A stretch of 64,000 bases of DNA, taken from positions 186,001-250,000 of the forward strand of contig JACKPV010000022.1 of the NCBI GenBank assembly GCA_024233305.1, given 5' to 3'. Shown in pieces: positions 8,787-16,848 of this stretch (positions are counted from its first letter, which is position 1; every line of letters begins with the position of its first letter). The notes below the pieces were generated by a model that made no database searches, was not told where the DNA came from, and was given only the letters and a program-made list of their open reading frames with translations. Source of the stretch: Verrucomicrobiales bacterium. GTDB taxonomy: Bacteria > Verrucomicrobiota > Verrucomicrobiia > Limisphaerales > J093. The position numbers and the translations under genes were made by a program.

Positions 8787-10850
8787 TCAGGCAGGACTGG
8801 GGGCAAGTCGCGGGTTCGGGGCCGGCGCCGAACCGCCGCCGGAGGTCCCTTCCGGCTCCGGCGTTCGGAAAGGCTCGAGTTCTTCGCCCTGGCGCACGAG
8901 CCGGGCGCTGTTGAACACCACGATCAGCGAGCCCGCGTTGTGCATGATGGCGGCCACGATCGGGTTGATGTAACCGAACGCCGCCAGGGTCAGACCGCCG
9001 ATGATGAAGAAGACGCCGAACAGGAAGTTCTGGTTGATCACGCTGCGGGTGCTGCGCGAAAGCCGCACAAGGAAGGGCAGTCGACGCAGATCATTGTTCA
9101 TCAGGGCGATGGTCGCGCTGTGAATGGCCACCTCGCTGCCGGCGGCGCCCATCGCGATGCCCACATCGCCCGCGGCCAGCGCGGGAGCGTCGTTGACGCC
9201 ATCGCCCACGACGGCGACGCGGTAGCCCTTGGCCTTGGTTTGCCGGACGTAATCCACCTTGTCCTGCGGCAGGCACTCGGCGAGGACCTCCTCGCAGCCA
9301 ATCTCCCGGGCCACCCGGGCGGCCACCTGTTTGCGGTCGCCCGAAACCATGGCGATTCGCCGGGCGCCCGCCTCGATCAGTCCGGCGAGTGATTCCCGCG
9401 CTTCCTCGCGCGTCTGGTCGCGCAGACCGATCCAGCCGAGGTACTCACCGTCGCGGGCGACAAAAATCAGGCTGAAACCCTCTGTCTCCTGCAAATCCAC
9501 CGACTTCTCGACGTCCGCGGTCACCCCGTTGTCCTTGAGCCAGGCGGCCCGGCCAACCACCAGTCGGGCGCCGTCGACCTCGGCCCGGATGCCGCGTCCG
9601 GCGGTCTCGGCGAAGTCCTTTGGCTCGGCCAGCGGGACCTTGGCCTCGACCGCGAGTTCCGCAAGGGCCTTGGCGGTGGGATGATTGCTGTAGCGCTCGG
9701 CGGAGGCGGCAAGCCGCAGCAGTTCGGACGGCTTGATCTCCCCCTGGGGCGCCAACCGGCTGACCGCCAGGCGTCCTGTGGTCAAGGTTCCGGTCTTGTC
9801 GAAAATGAAGGCGTTGATCCGCGCCGCCAGTTCGATGTCGGCCACGTTCTTGATCAGAATGCCCAACCGGGCCGCTGCACTCAACGCCGCCACCATGGCG
9901 GTCGGCGAAGCCAGGATGAAGGCACAGGGACACGACACCACCAGAACCGCGATCATGCGGTCGAGGCTGTGGGTGAAGGCCCAGACGAGGGCCGCGAGCA
10001 GGAGAACGAACGGCGTGTAATAGACCATGTACTGGTCCACGATCCGCATGAACGGCAGCTTGGTCTTCTCGGCGGCGAGAATCAACTCCCGCACCCGACC
10101 GAGGGTCGTCTCACCGCCGGCGCGGGTCACTTTGACTTCGAGCACGCCGGTGAGGTTCTGCGTACCGGCGAAGACCTGTTCCCCTGGGGCCTTGTCGACC
10201 GGCAGCGATTCGCCGGTGATGGTGGCTTGGTTGATCGACCCTTCTCCCTTCACGATATCGCCGTCCGCAGGAATGCTGTCGCCGGGCCGGACCCGGATGA
10301 CATCGCCGATCTTCAATTCGCTGGCTGCGATCTCCTCCTCGCCACCGCCCGAGGCCAGCCGGCGGGCCTTGGTCGGCGTGAGCTTGATCAGTCCCTCGAT
10401 GGAGGCGCGCGCGCCGGCGGCAGTGCGGGTCTCGATGATCTCGCCGAGCAACATGAAGAAGGCGACGACCCCCGCGGTCTGATAATCGCCGCTGCCGAAG
10501 GCCGCGAGCACGGCGATGGTGACCAGTTCGTTGATGCTCAGGATGCCGCGCTGAAGATCGCGCACCGAGGTCATGACGATGGGCACCCCGAGAATGATGG
10601 AACCGATCATCGCGCTGGCGCCGGCCACCATGTTGGCGCCGGGGAAGAGCCAGTTCACGACGTAGGAATTGAGGACCAGAATCAGCCCGGCAAGCGTCTG
10701 GGAAAGCTTGACCGGAACGTGCTCATGATCGTGGCCGCACGTGGAGCACGAGTCGCCGTCGTGGTGGTGATGACCGTGATCGTGCTGGTGGCCGTGGTCC
10801 TGGTGGGCGGCGTGGGCCTCCTTCCGACTCATCAACGTGGTGACCTGCAT
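8787..10850 (-). CDS. P1B-type heavy-metal-translocating ATPase with His-rich N-terminus
   Basis: Inner-membrane metal-efflux ATPase of 687 aa. The start is supported by GAGGA seven bases upstream. There is no HMA domain; residues 11-50 are instead a metal-binding tail with 13 His and 2 Cys (GHQHDHGHHHHDGDSC). Core motifs are the TGES actuator loop (ATITGESLP), SCPCAFILASPTAM in the sixth membrane helix, DKTGTLT phosphorylation, HP (SNHPTAKAL) and GDGVNDAPAL. The last membrane pair has IMHNAGSLIVVFNSARL, closer to CtpC-like pumps than to ZntA, which carries Asp there. The metal (Zn, Mn, Co or Cd) is therefore uncertain. It is the last gene of a five-gene run, 42 bp after an SPFH gene. The C-terminal 30 residues are low-complexity Pro/Gly/Ser. 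Confidence 0.93.
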   Translation of the reverse strand: MQVTTLMSRKEAHAAHQDHGHQHDHGHHHHDGDSCSTCGHDHEHVPVKLSQTLAGLILVLNSYVVNWLFPGANMVAGASAMIGSIILGVPIVMTSVRDLQRGILSINELVTIAVLAAFGSGDYQTAGVVAFFMLLGEIIETRTAAGARASIEGLIKLTPTKARRLASGGGEEEIAASELKIGDVIRVRPGDSIPADGDIVKGEGSINQATITGESLPVDKAPGEQVFAGTQNLTGVLEVKVTRAGGETTLGRVRELILAAEKTKLPFMRIVDQYMVYYTPFVLLLAALVWAFTHSLDRMIAVLVVSCPCAFILASPTAMVAALSAAARLGILIKNVADIELAARINAFIFDKTGTLTTGRLAVSRLAPQGEIKPSELLRLAASAERYSNHPTAKALAELAVEAKVPLAEPKDFAETAGRGIRAEVDGARLVVGRAAWLKDNGVTADVEKSVDLQETEGFSLIFVARDGEYLGWIGLRDQTREEARESLAGLIEAGARRIAMVSGDRKQVAARVAREIGCEEVLAECLPQDKVDYVRQTKAKGYRVAVVGDGVNDAPALAAGDVGIAMGAAGSEVAIHSATIALMNNDLRRLPFLVRLSRSTRSVINQNFLFGVFFIIGGLTLAAFGYINPIVAAIMHNAGSLIVVFNSARLVRQGEELEPFRTPEPEGTSGGGSAPAPNPRLAPSPA

Positions 10851-10892
10851 GGGGCGTTCCTCGGTTCGATCCGGCGGTTAAGACACAGGGGG

Positions 10893-12017
10893 TTACGGAC
10901 GGGCGGGCATTTGCCGCGATTCGGGCTCCCGGCTCAGGTTCAGGCGGAGTTCGCGGGAGACCCCGGACGGCAGGTCCGGCAGAAACATCTTCTCCTGCGC
11001 GTTGGTCAAGACCCGCTCCATCCGCGCCGTCAACAGGCGGCTGCGGAACAGCCAGGGGTCCTTTTCATATTCGGGCAACATCTCGTTGAAGGACTGCCCG
11101 AGCGATTGCACGACCTGCACGAAGCGGTTGCTCTGGGAGGTCGCGAGGGTGATGGTCGCCCGCGCCTCGCCCAGGGCCCGTTGCGTCGTTTCATCGCGGT
11201 ACCCCCGCGCGTCGCTGATTGCCTGGTTGCGCTCCTGATCGGCGGCGATGACCTCGTCGAAGGCCCGCTTCACGTCGATGGGGGGCTTGGTCTCCACATC
11301 GCTGGGCTCGAGCGTGACGCCCAGATCGAGTTCGTCCACCTGCTGCTGAACGCGCGCCAAGACCAGATCGCGGAAGGCCGCCTTGTCCCGGTAGAGCGCG
11401 GAGTCGGCGGTCATCCGGGAGGCGGCGTACACGACGGCGTTGTTGACCACGTTGGTCAGGGTTTGCGTCACGTTCGTGAAGCCGAACTGGTAGCGCAGCG
11501 GATTGCCCACCCGGTACTTCACCGTCGCGCGGGCGTGGATGATGTTGCCGTCGGCGGTCAGCACATAGCCGTCGGCCTCGGGGCTGAGAAAGCCGCGTTC
11601 CGGCGGGTCCAGCCCGAGGGCCTCCATCTCCGGCGTCGTCGCGTGCCAGCCGCACGTCGAGCGCACCGTCTGGCTTTCGCCCACCTTGATGCGCACGACC
11701 TCGTCAATCGGCGCTGGCCAGCCGAAATACCAGCCGGGCTGCCGCAGCATGGCGGCGCCCTCGCCGACCGGCTTGCCGAAGCGGAGCAGGATGGCCACCT
11801 CGTTGGGTTGCACGATGAACGAGCCGGAAAGCAGGAACACCCCGATCAACGCCAGCATCAGGAACCGCACCACGCGGAAACTGCTGCTCAAGGCCTCGGA
11901 CAACGCCTGGGAACTGGCATCCTCGACGAGGGCCGTGGCGGGCGCGACCGGAGCATCCTTGCCGGTCGGTTTTCCGGTCGGCTCCGGCCCGGGGATCGGA
12001 ATCTGGGGATCACTCAT
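10893..12017 (-). CDS. SPFH (Band 7) domain protein, HflK-like
   Basis: Single-pass membrane protein of 374 aa. A charged, Pro-rich cytoplasmic N-terminus of about 60 residues precedes one transmembrane segment (VVRFLMLALIGVFLLSG). The SPFH domain starts at VQPNEVAILLRFGKPV, with LRQPGWYFGWPAPIDEV and TADGNIIHARATVKYRV, followed by an Ala/Glu/Gln-rich helical region (ERNQAISDARGYRDET) as in HflK. HflK/HflC complexes enclose and regulate FtsH. Here the gene is third of three consecutive SPFH genes and lies 21 bp after the HflC-like gene and 42 bp before the metal ATPase. Family placement is firm, but equivalence to E. coli HflK is inference and no ftsH is present in the window. Confidence 0.88.
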   Translation of the reverse strand: MSDPQIPIPGPEPTGKPTGKDAPVAPATALVEDASSQALSEALSSSFRVVRFLMLALIGVFLLSGSFIVQPNEVAILLRFGKPVGEGAAMLRQPGWYFGWPAPIDEVVRIKVGESQTVRSTCGWHATTPEMEALGLDPPERGFLSPEADGYVLTADGNIIHARATVKYRVGNPLRYQFGFTNVTQTLTNVVNNAVVYAASRMTADSALYRDKAAFRDLVLARVQQQVDELDLGVTLEPSDVETKPPIDVKRAFDEVIAADQERNQAISDARGYRDETTQRALGEARATITLATSQSNRFVQVVQSLGQSFNEMLPEYEKDPWLFRSRLLTARMERVLTNAQEKMFLPDLPSGVSRELRLNLSREPESRQMPARP

Positions 12018-12038
12018 GGCAACGGCACTCCGGGGCGG

Positions 12039-12941
12039 CTAGTGCTGGGACGGCTTGGTCGATCCTTCGCCCTGCAACAGGTCGAACGGCGGCGTGCGCG
12101 GGTCGAGCACCAACGTGGCCTTTTCCTTCAACGCCGCCTCGAGGGTGTCGAGCTTGATGAGGAACACCGCCAGTTCGGGATCCTGTTCAAAGGTCTTCAG
12201 GGCTTTCGCCGCGCTGGCCTCCGCCTCGCCGCGGATCACCCGGGCCCGCGATTCGGCCGCCGACAGGATGTCGGCCATCTCCTTGTCCGCCGCAGAACGG
12301 ATGTCCTGCGCCCGCCGCTCGCCATCCGCGCGATACTGCCGGACGAGTTGCTCGCGCTCGGCTTTCATGCGGTCGAAGACCTTCTGGGTCAGGGATTCGG
12401 TCAGCCCGATTTGCTTGATGCCGAGCAGGTCAATCCCGATCCCGTAGGTGTCGGCGGCCTTGTCCTTGATCGCGGCCAGCATCTCCTGCTCGATATCGTC
12501 AAAGTGGAGTTCCTCGCGGTTGGGCGAGATGAAATCCGAGAAGGGATGCCGGCCGACGGTGCTGTTCTTGGCGTCGCGCAGCAGGCCTTCGAGACTCTGC
12601 TCGGCCCGGGCCACGTCGCCACCGAAGCGCTCGAGGAAGATCCGGGCGTCCTTGATGCGCCAGCCAATGAAAGCCTCGATCATGATGATGCGGCCATCCG
12701 TGGTCGTCGTCTGCTCGTATTTCTTCTCGAAATTGTGAGTGCGGTTGTCGAACCGGTAGACGTTCTGGATCGGCCACGGCAGCCGGAGTTTGAAGCCGGG
12801 CTGGCTGACGGTGCGCGAGTATTTGCCGAGGGTCGTGACCGCCACGACCTCCGTCTGCCGCACCTGAAAGGCGAACAGCATCGCGGCGAAGATGATGGCG
12901 ATGAGGCCTGCCGTGACCAAAGTGACCGGATTGCGTTTCAT
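12039..12941 (-). CDS. SPFH (Band 7) domain protein, HflC-like
   Basis: Membrane protein of 300 aa. It has an N-terminal transmembrane anchor (VTLVTAGLIAIIFAAMLF) and then the SPFH domain (RQTEVVAVTTLGKY, QPGFKLRLPWPIQNVYRFD). The helical part (AEREQLVRQYRADGER, ILSAAESRARVIRGEAEA) and the C-terminal segment (FEQDPELAVFLIKLDTLEA) match HflC closely, so this is the clearest HflC relative of the three. It is expected to oligomerise with the neighbouring HflK-like and poly-TM SPFH proteins into a ring or cage on the membrane. Gaps to the flanking genes are 23 and 21 bp, consistent with one transcript. Confidence 0.9.
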   Translation of the reverse strand: MKRNPVTLVTAGLIAIIFAAMLFAFQVRQTEVVAVTTLGKYSRTVSQPGFKLRLPWPIQNVYRFDNRTHNFEKKYEQTTTTDGRIIMIEAFIGWRIKDARIFLERFGGDVARAEQSLEGLLRDAKNSTVGRHPFSDFISPNREELHFDDIEQEMLAAIKDKAADTYGIGIDLLGIKQIGLTESLTQKVFDRMKAEREQLVRQYRADGERRAQDIRSAADKEMADILSAAESRARVIRGEAEASAAKALKTFEQDPELAVFLIKLDTLEAALKEKATLVLDPRTPPFDLLQGEGSTKPSQH

Positions 12942-12964
12942 AATCGGTTTCAGCCGGGATCGAG

Positions 12965-14851
12965 TTATCGCTCGTTCGAGGAAGGAAGCCTGACGTCCAG
13001 CAGATCGGGCCGGAGTTTGTCTTCGAAGTTGAAGGTGATCACCTCGTGGGTGTTGCTCGGAACGATCACGTACTTGCGCGAGTTCGTGAGGGAACGGCTC
13101 AGGGTGTCGAGGTGTTTGAGCACTTCATATACCCTGGGCGAGGCCTGATGCGCCGCGACCTGGTTCGTAAATCGGCCGGCATCGGCATCCGCCAGGGAAA
13201 CCAACCGCACGCGGTCGGCCTCGGCGCGCGACACCATGTTCGTGGCCCGCGCCTTGGCAATCGGGCCGACCTCGGCGGCGTAAGCGCGGGCGTAGTGATT
13301 CGTGGCCTCCGCCTCCTGGATCGCGCCAATCACCTTCTCGAACTCGGGCGCGATCTTCACCGGCGGATGAATGCCGTGCAGACCGACGAAGAGGACCCGC
13401 ACCCCGAGTTTGGCCGCGTCAGCCCGGGCCTGGATCCGCCGCTGCAGTTCCACCGTCGCCGCCGACCGGCCCGGCCCCATGATGTCGTAGAGATCGACAC
13501 TCACCAGGTAACGGGTGAGTTCGCTGTTGGCGAGGTTTTGCAGCAGGGCCCCGGCGTCGCGGTGCTCGTAGGCATAAGCGCGGAGGTCGTTCACCTCGTA
13601 ATGCACCGGGATGTTGACCGAGAGGAGGTTGACCGGCACGCCCGCTTCGACGCCGCCCTCGTCCCCGGGCGGAAGTTCCGGCTCGGCGGCGGCGCGGCTG
13701 GCCACCAGCATGTTGAACTCCTCCTTGGCATGCGGCTTGGTCCACAGGAGGGTGCGCTCCTTCTCCTTTTCCGGGTCCTCGACGTAGCCGAGCACAAAGG
13801 ACTGCACCCGCTCGGTTTGGTAGCGGTACACCTTGCTGATGGGCCAGGGCAGCTTGAGATGGAGGCCCGGATCAAGCACCGCTTGGCCATCGACGGGCCG
13901 GCCGAACCGTTCGAGCAGTGCCTGCTCGCCGGGCTCGATCACCACAACGCAACTCGCCAGCAGCAGCGCCGCGATCTGCAGGAGAACCAGCCAGGCGAAC
14001 GCCTTCTCAAGGAACCGGTAGAACCACGTCTCGCTGACCTTGAAACCGAACTGGTAATCCAGCGCCTGGGCCGCGGTCCGGATCAGACCTCCGGGCTGGC
14101 TCAGGATGCCGATGAGCCGGCTTTCATAAAGCGGATGCAACGCCTGCCCCCGAACCCGCGGCCGGTAGATCTCGAACACCAGGGTGATGACGTTCTCGAT
14201 GGCCACCAGGCCCAGCAGGACCGTCAACACCCGGGCGGCGATCAGATCGACTTCCGGATGCCCGGCCCAACCCGCGATCTCGACGCCGGTCGTCACCGCG
14301 CTCAACAGGGCGCCGAGCAGCAGGTAACTGGCCTGTGGCCGCAGGAGACGGAGGCCTTCCAGGCGCGCGTAGACGGCCGAGTATTTGCCGAACTGGAAAT
14401 AGAGGAGCGCAAAGAGCGCGTTCAACGCCATCGCCACGGTCATTTGCCGCGGGGTCGAGGCGGCCTCCTCGCCGAGGCGGGTCCAGAGCAGCCAGGCGCC
14501 ACCGGCCTGGAGCAGCAGGAGGAGAATCGCGATCCCGGGCACGAAGAAGCGCTCGAATTGCGCCCGCGCCCGCCGGGCGGGAAAGGTGTCCAGCGCCTGC
14601 TCCGCGAACAGCGAGGAGTCCTTTGTGGACCGCTTCAGATCGTCGAAGTCGAGTTGTTCAAGCCGCTCGCGTTCTTCGAGCCGCATCTGCAGGTAACTGA
14701 CGATGGCGACGATGAGGCCCAGGCCGACGAACACGCCGGTGACCAGGGCGGTGGCCGAGTTCGCGTAGCGCGCCACGCCCGCGCCCGCCGCGCCCAGCAC
14801 GAGCAGCACCAGCCAGTTCACCAACCCTTTCCGCTGTATGTTCTGTTCCAT
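12965..14851 (-). CDS. Polytopic SPFH-domain protein (multi-TM N-terminus fused to Band 7)
   Basis: Protein of 628 aa with an unusual architecture. About the first 300 residues hold roughly seven hydrophobic segments (LVNWLVLLVLGAAGAGVA, GVFVGLGLIVAIVSYL, FFVPGIAILLLLLQAGG, MALNALFALLYFQ, LLLGALLSAVTTGVEIAG, VLTVLLGLVAIENVITL, FAWLVLLQIAALLLASCV). A complete SPFH domain then begins at VVVIEPGEQALLERFGRP (LHLKLPWPISKVYRY). The C-terminal helical region contains EVGPIAKARATNMVSRAEAD. Classical HflK has one membrane helix, so the extra N-terminal membrane domain sets this protein apart. It begins 6 bp after the ABC-2 permease stop and precedes the HflC-like gene by 23 bp. Function is inferred only from neighbours: membrane microdomain or protease-cage component. 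Confidence 0.85.
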   Translation of the reverse strand: MEQNIQRKGLVNWLVLLVLGAAGAGVARYANSATALVTGVFVGLGLIVAIVSYLQMRLEERERLEQLDFDDLKRSTKDSSLFAEQALDTFPARRARAQFERFFVPGIAILLLLLQAGGAWLLWTRLGEEAASTPRQMTVAMALNALFALLYFQFGKYSAVYARLEGLRLLRPQASYLLLGALLSAVTTGVEIAGWAGHPEVDLIAARVLTVLLGLVAIENVITLVFEIYRPRVRGQALHPLYESRLIGILSQPGGLIRTAAQALDYQFGFKVSETWFYRFLEKAFAWLVLLQIAALLLASCVVVIEPGEQALLERFGRPVDGQAVLDPGLHLKLPWPISKVYRYQTERVQSFVLGYVEDPEKEKERTLLWTKPHAKEEFNMLVASRAAAEPELPPGDEGGVEAGVPVNLLSVNIPVHYEVNDLRAYAYEHRDAGALLQNLANSELTRYLVSVDLYDIMGPGRSAATVELQRRIQARADAAKLGVRVLFVGLHGIHPPVKIAPEFEKVIGAIQEAEATNHYARAYAAEVGPIAKARATNMVSRAEADRVRLVSLADADAGRFTNQVAAHQASPRVYEVLKHLDTLSRSLTNSRKYVIVPSNTHEVITFNFEDKLRPDLLDVRLPSSNER

Positions 14852-14857
14852 CGGTCG

Positions 14858-15817
14858 CTAATTCAGCTCACGATCCTGAAAGAGAAGCAGGGCCACCGCC
14901 AGCGCGGCGCCGAGATAACCCACCACGTATCCGAACGACTGCGCCACATACGACCACGGGATCACCTTCCCCATGTCCAACGCGTCCGCCATCCAGAACA
15001 ACTGCCAGTTCGGCAGCACCCCGTAGACGACCGCCGCCCACCATTGCCCCGCCTCCGCGCGATCCCCGAAAAGGAAGTCGGACATCAGCCCCAGAATGAA
15101 CACCGCCGTGCAGATCGCCAGCGTCGGGATCAGTTCGAACCGGGTCGAACAGGCCAGGGCCACCGCGGCCAGCAACCACAGCGCAAACAGGATCAGCACC
15201 GTCGCCGGCACCATCCGCCAGTCCACCGCGCCCTTCTCTTGGAACGCGCGATCCAGTTCCACGAAGAACGCCAGGTAGAGAAAAACCGCCGTGGTGAGGG
15301 CGACCAGCAGGAAGACCGCGTCCGCAACGAACACCCGTTGCAGAAAGAAGTTGCTCAATCCCGCCAGCAGGTACGCCAGCCCGAGCGCGGCGAAATACAG
15401 CCCCAGCCCGAACCGATCCGCCTCGCCGTAGGCGTCGAAGGCCATCCGGCTCGCCAGGAGGGCGGCAACCGCATTGAAGAACGTCAGCAACGTCAGCGCC
15501 CCCGTCAGCCCCGCGTACTTGCCCAGGATAAAACTCACCCGGCTCACCGGCTTGGCCAGCACCGCCAGCGCTGTGCCCGTGTGAACCTCGCGGGCCACCG
15601 AGGCCGACGCGCTCAGGGCCGCCCCGACCAGGCCGCTCAGCAACATCACCGCCAGCACCATGTCCTTGACCATTTTCTGGTCGTCGCCGAAGCCGAAGTA
15701 GGGAACCGCCGACAGAAAGACACAGAACGCCCCGGACGTGGTCATGAGCAGCAGGAAAACCGGCTGCCTGACCAGCTCCATGAAAGCATTGCTCGCAATG
15801 GTCCAGAACTGTCGCAT
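14858..15817 (-). CDS. ABC-2 type transporter permease
   Basis: Integral membrane protein of about 319 aa with six hydrophobic stretches, including PVFLLLMTTSGAFCVFLS, MVLAVMLLSGLVGAALSA, LAYLLAGLSNFFL and AVFLYLAFFVELD. The segment VAREVHTGTALAVLAKPVSR before the third helix is typical of ABC-2 permeases. ATG at 15817 is chosen; an in-frame TTG at 15826 is possible. No ATPase gene is adjacent, so the partner must be encoded elsewhere; the ATPase at 44310-45521 is one candidate. It heads the five-gene unit that continues with three SPFH genes and the metal ATPase, the next ATG lying 6 bp after this stop. A stem-loop sits just upstream of the start. Confidence 0.85.
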   Translation of the reverse strand: MRQFWTIASNAFMELVRQPVFLLLMTTSGAFCVFLSAVPYFGFGDDQKMVKDMVLAVMLLSGLVGAALSASASVAREVHTGTALAVLAKPVSRVSFILGKYAGLTGALTLLTFFNAVAALLASRMAFDAYGEADRFGLGLYFAALGLAYLLAGLSNFFLQRVFVADAVFLLVALTTAVFLYLAFFVELDRAFQEKGAVDWRMVPATVLILFALWLLAAVALACSTRFELIPTLAICTAVFILGLMSDFLFGDRAEAGQWWAAVVYGVLPNWQLFWMADALDMGKVIPWSYVAQSFGYVVGYLGAALAVALLLFQDRELN

Positions 15818-15830
15818 CCCGTACAACTGA

Positions 15831-15849
15831 GCCCGCTATTCTAGCGGGC
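15831..15849 (-). promoter_or_regulatory. Stem-loop immediately upstream of the permease start
   Basis: Perfect 8-bp inverted repeat GCCCGCTA with a 3-base loop. On the minus strand it ends about 14 bases before ATG 15817, where a ribosome binding site would lie. No T-run follows on either strand, so it does not look like an intrinsic terminator. A second 7-bp stem, CCACCGC with a CTCA loop, lies at 15876-15893. A translational or mRNA-stability role is possible but unproven. Confidence 0.4.
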
Positions 15850-16030
15850 ACGAAAACCGATGCAAATCGTTATTCCCACCGCCTCAGCGGTGGCCAAAGC
15901 CGCCCGCCCGGACGGGGTGAGCCGCATCACTAACGACGGATCCGCCGGCCTGCCAATGTGCGTTTGACGGCACAGCAAGCGTGACTTTTCCCGCGTGACG
16001 CGGTCCAATCAGCATCAATCGACGCCACGC

Positions 16031-16594
16031 ATGACCGCAGCTGCCAGTCCTCCCGCCGCCGCCCCGACACCTGCTGCGCCGGGTTTCGACGACGATGCCT
16101 TTGCGCAGGTCTACACGGAGAACGTGCAGGCCGTTTACTACCTCGCCCTGCGCCTGCTCGGCAACTCCGCCCAGGCCGAGGACGCCGCCCACGACGTGTT
16201 CGTCCGCGCCTACCGCAGCTGGGATCGTTTCCGCCGCGAGGCCAGCGTCCGCACGTGGCTCTACCGCATCACCCTCAACCTCTGCCAGAACCTGCAACGC
16301 TCCTGGCACCAGCGGCACATCCTCACCGGCCTGGACGATTCGCTCTACGAAAACCCGTCCCCCGGCGCCCCCTCGCCCCTCCGCGTGCTCGAGACGCGCG
16401 AACTCGGCCAGCGCATCCAGCAAACCCTCGAGGCGTTGCCCGAAGAATACCGCCTGCTGCTGCTCCTCGTCGCTGATGAGAAATTGAGCTACCAGGAGGT
16501 CGCTGGATTGACCGGCCAAACCACCGACGCCGTGCGCGGCAAATTGCATCGCGCCCGACGCGCCTTCGCCACCGCCTTTGCCCGGACCGCCTGA
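16031..16594 (+). CDS. Sigma-70 family (ECF-type) RNA polymerase sigma factor
   Basis: Sigma factor of about 187 aa. The region 2 helix is clear (YTENVQAVYYLALRLLG, AEDAAHDVFVRAYRSWDRF, VRTWLYRITLNLC), as is region 4 (LEALPEEYRLLLLLVADEKLSYQEVAGL with the helix-turn-helix TTDAVRGKLHRARRAF). No region 1 or 3 is present. A GTG at 15995 is also in frame; ATG 16031 is preferred because the intervening residues are not family-like. It is followed 5 bp later by a 77-codon gene and then an AAA+ ATPase. No transmembrane anti-sigma factor is adjacent, so control may be by another mechanism. Target promoters are unknown. Confidence 0.9.
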   Translation: MTAAASPPAAAPTPAAPGFDDDAFAQVYTENVQAVYYLALRLLGNSAQAEDAAHDVFVRAYRSWDRFRREASVRTWLYRITLNLCQNLQRSWHQRHILTGLDDSLYENPSPGAPSPLRVLETRELGQRIQQTLEALPEEYRLLLLLVADEKLSYQEVAGLTGQTTDAVRGKLHRARRAFATAFARTA

Positions 16595-16599
16595 CCGCC

Positions 16600-16833
16600 A
16601 TGCACGATCCCTCCTCCCAGTCCCGCCTCGAACACGAGCAACCGCTGGACGCCCGGCTCGATGCCCGCGCGCAGACGCAACCCGGAATCGAGTTCGCGTC
16701 CCCGGAAGAGATGCTGCGTCACGATGCCGCCACGACGCCGCCCCCCCCCGGCCTCGAACCCCGCGTGCGTGAGTCGCTCGCGCGCGAAGCCCCCGCCCTG
16801 CGTTCCTGGTGGCGCCGCCTGCTCGGGCGTTGA
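16600..16833 (+). CDS. Small hypothetical protein between sigma factor and AAA+ ATPase
   Basis: Protein of 77 aa with no recognised family. It is hydrophilic, with a polar, Pro-rich middle (TTPPPPGLEPRVRES) and a short basic amphipathic C-terminus (LRSWWRRLLGR). No membrane segment or signal peptide is visible. It lies where anti-sigma factors are usually found, 5 bp after the sigma stop and 15 bp before the ATPase start. That position and the tight packing are the main reasons to call it a gene. It could bind the sigma factor or be a membrane-associated peptide; both are speculation. Confidence 0.6.
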   Translation: MHDPSSQSRLEHEQPLDARLDARAQTQPGIEFASPEEMLRHDAATTPPPPGLEPRVRESLAREAPALRSWWRRLLGR

Positions 16834-16848
16834 CCCGGCCAAGCCCGC

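Noticed and set aside
9681..13148. A 1155-codon plus-strand open frame
   Set aside because: It lies wholly opposite the metal ATPase and SPFH genes, has Arg/His/Asp-rich low-quality composition and no domain. It is an antisense artefact of high GC.
13046..15844. A 932-codon plus-strand open frame
   Set aside because: It is antisense to the polytopic SPFH and ABC-2 genes, with Gln/Arg/His-rich sequence lacking any fold signature.
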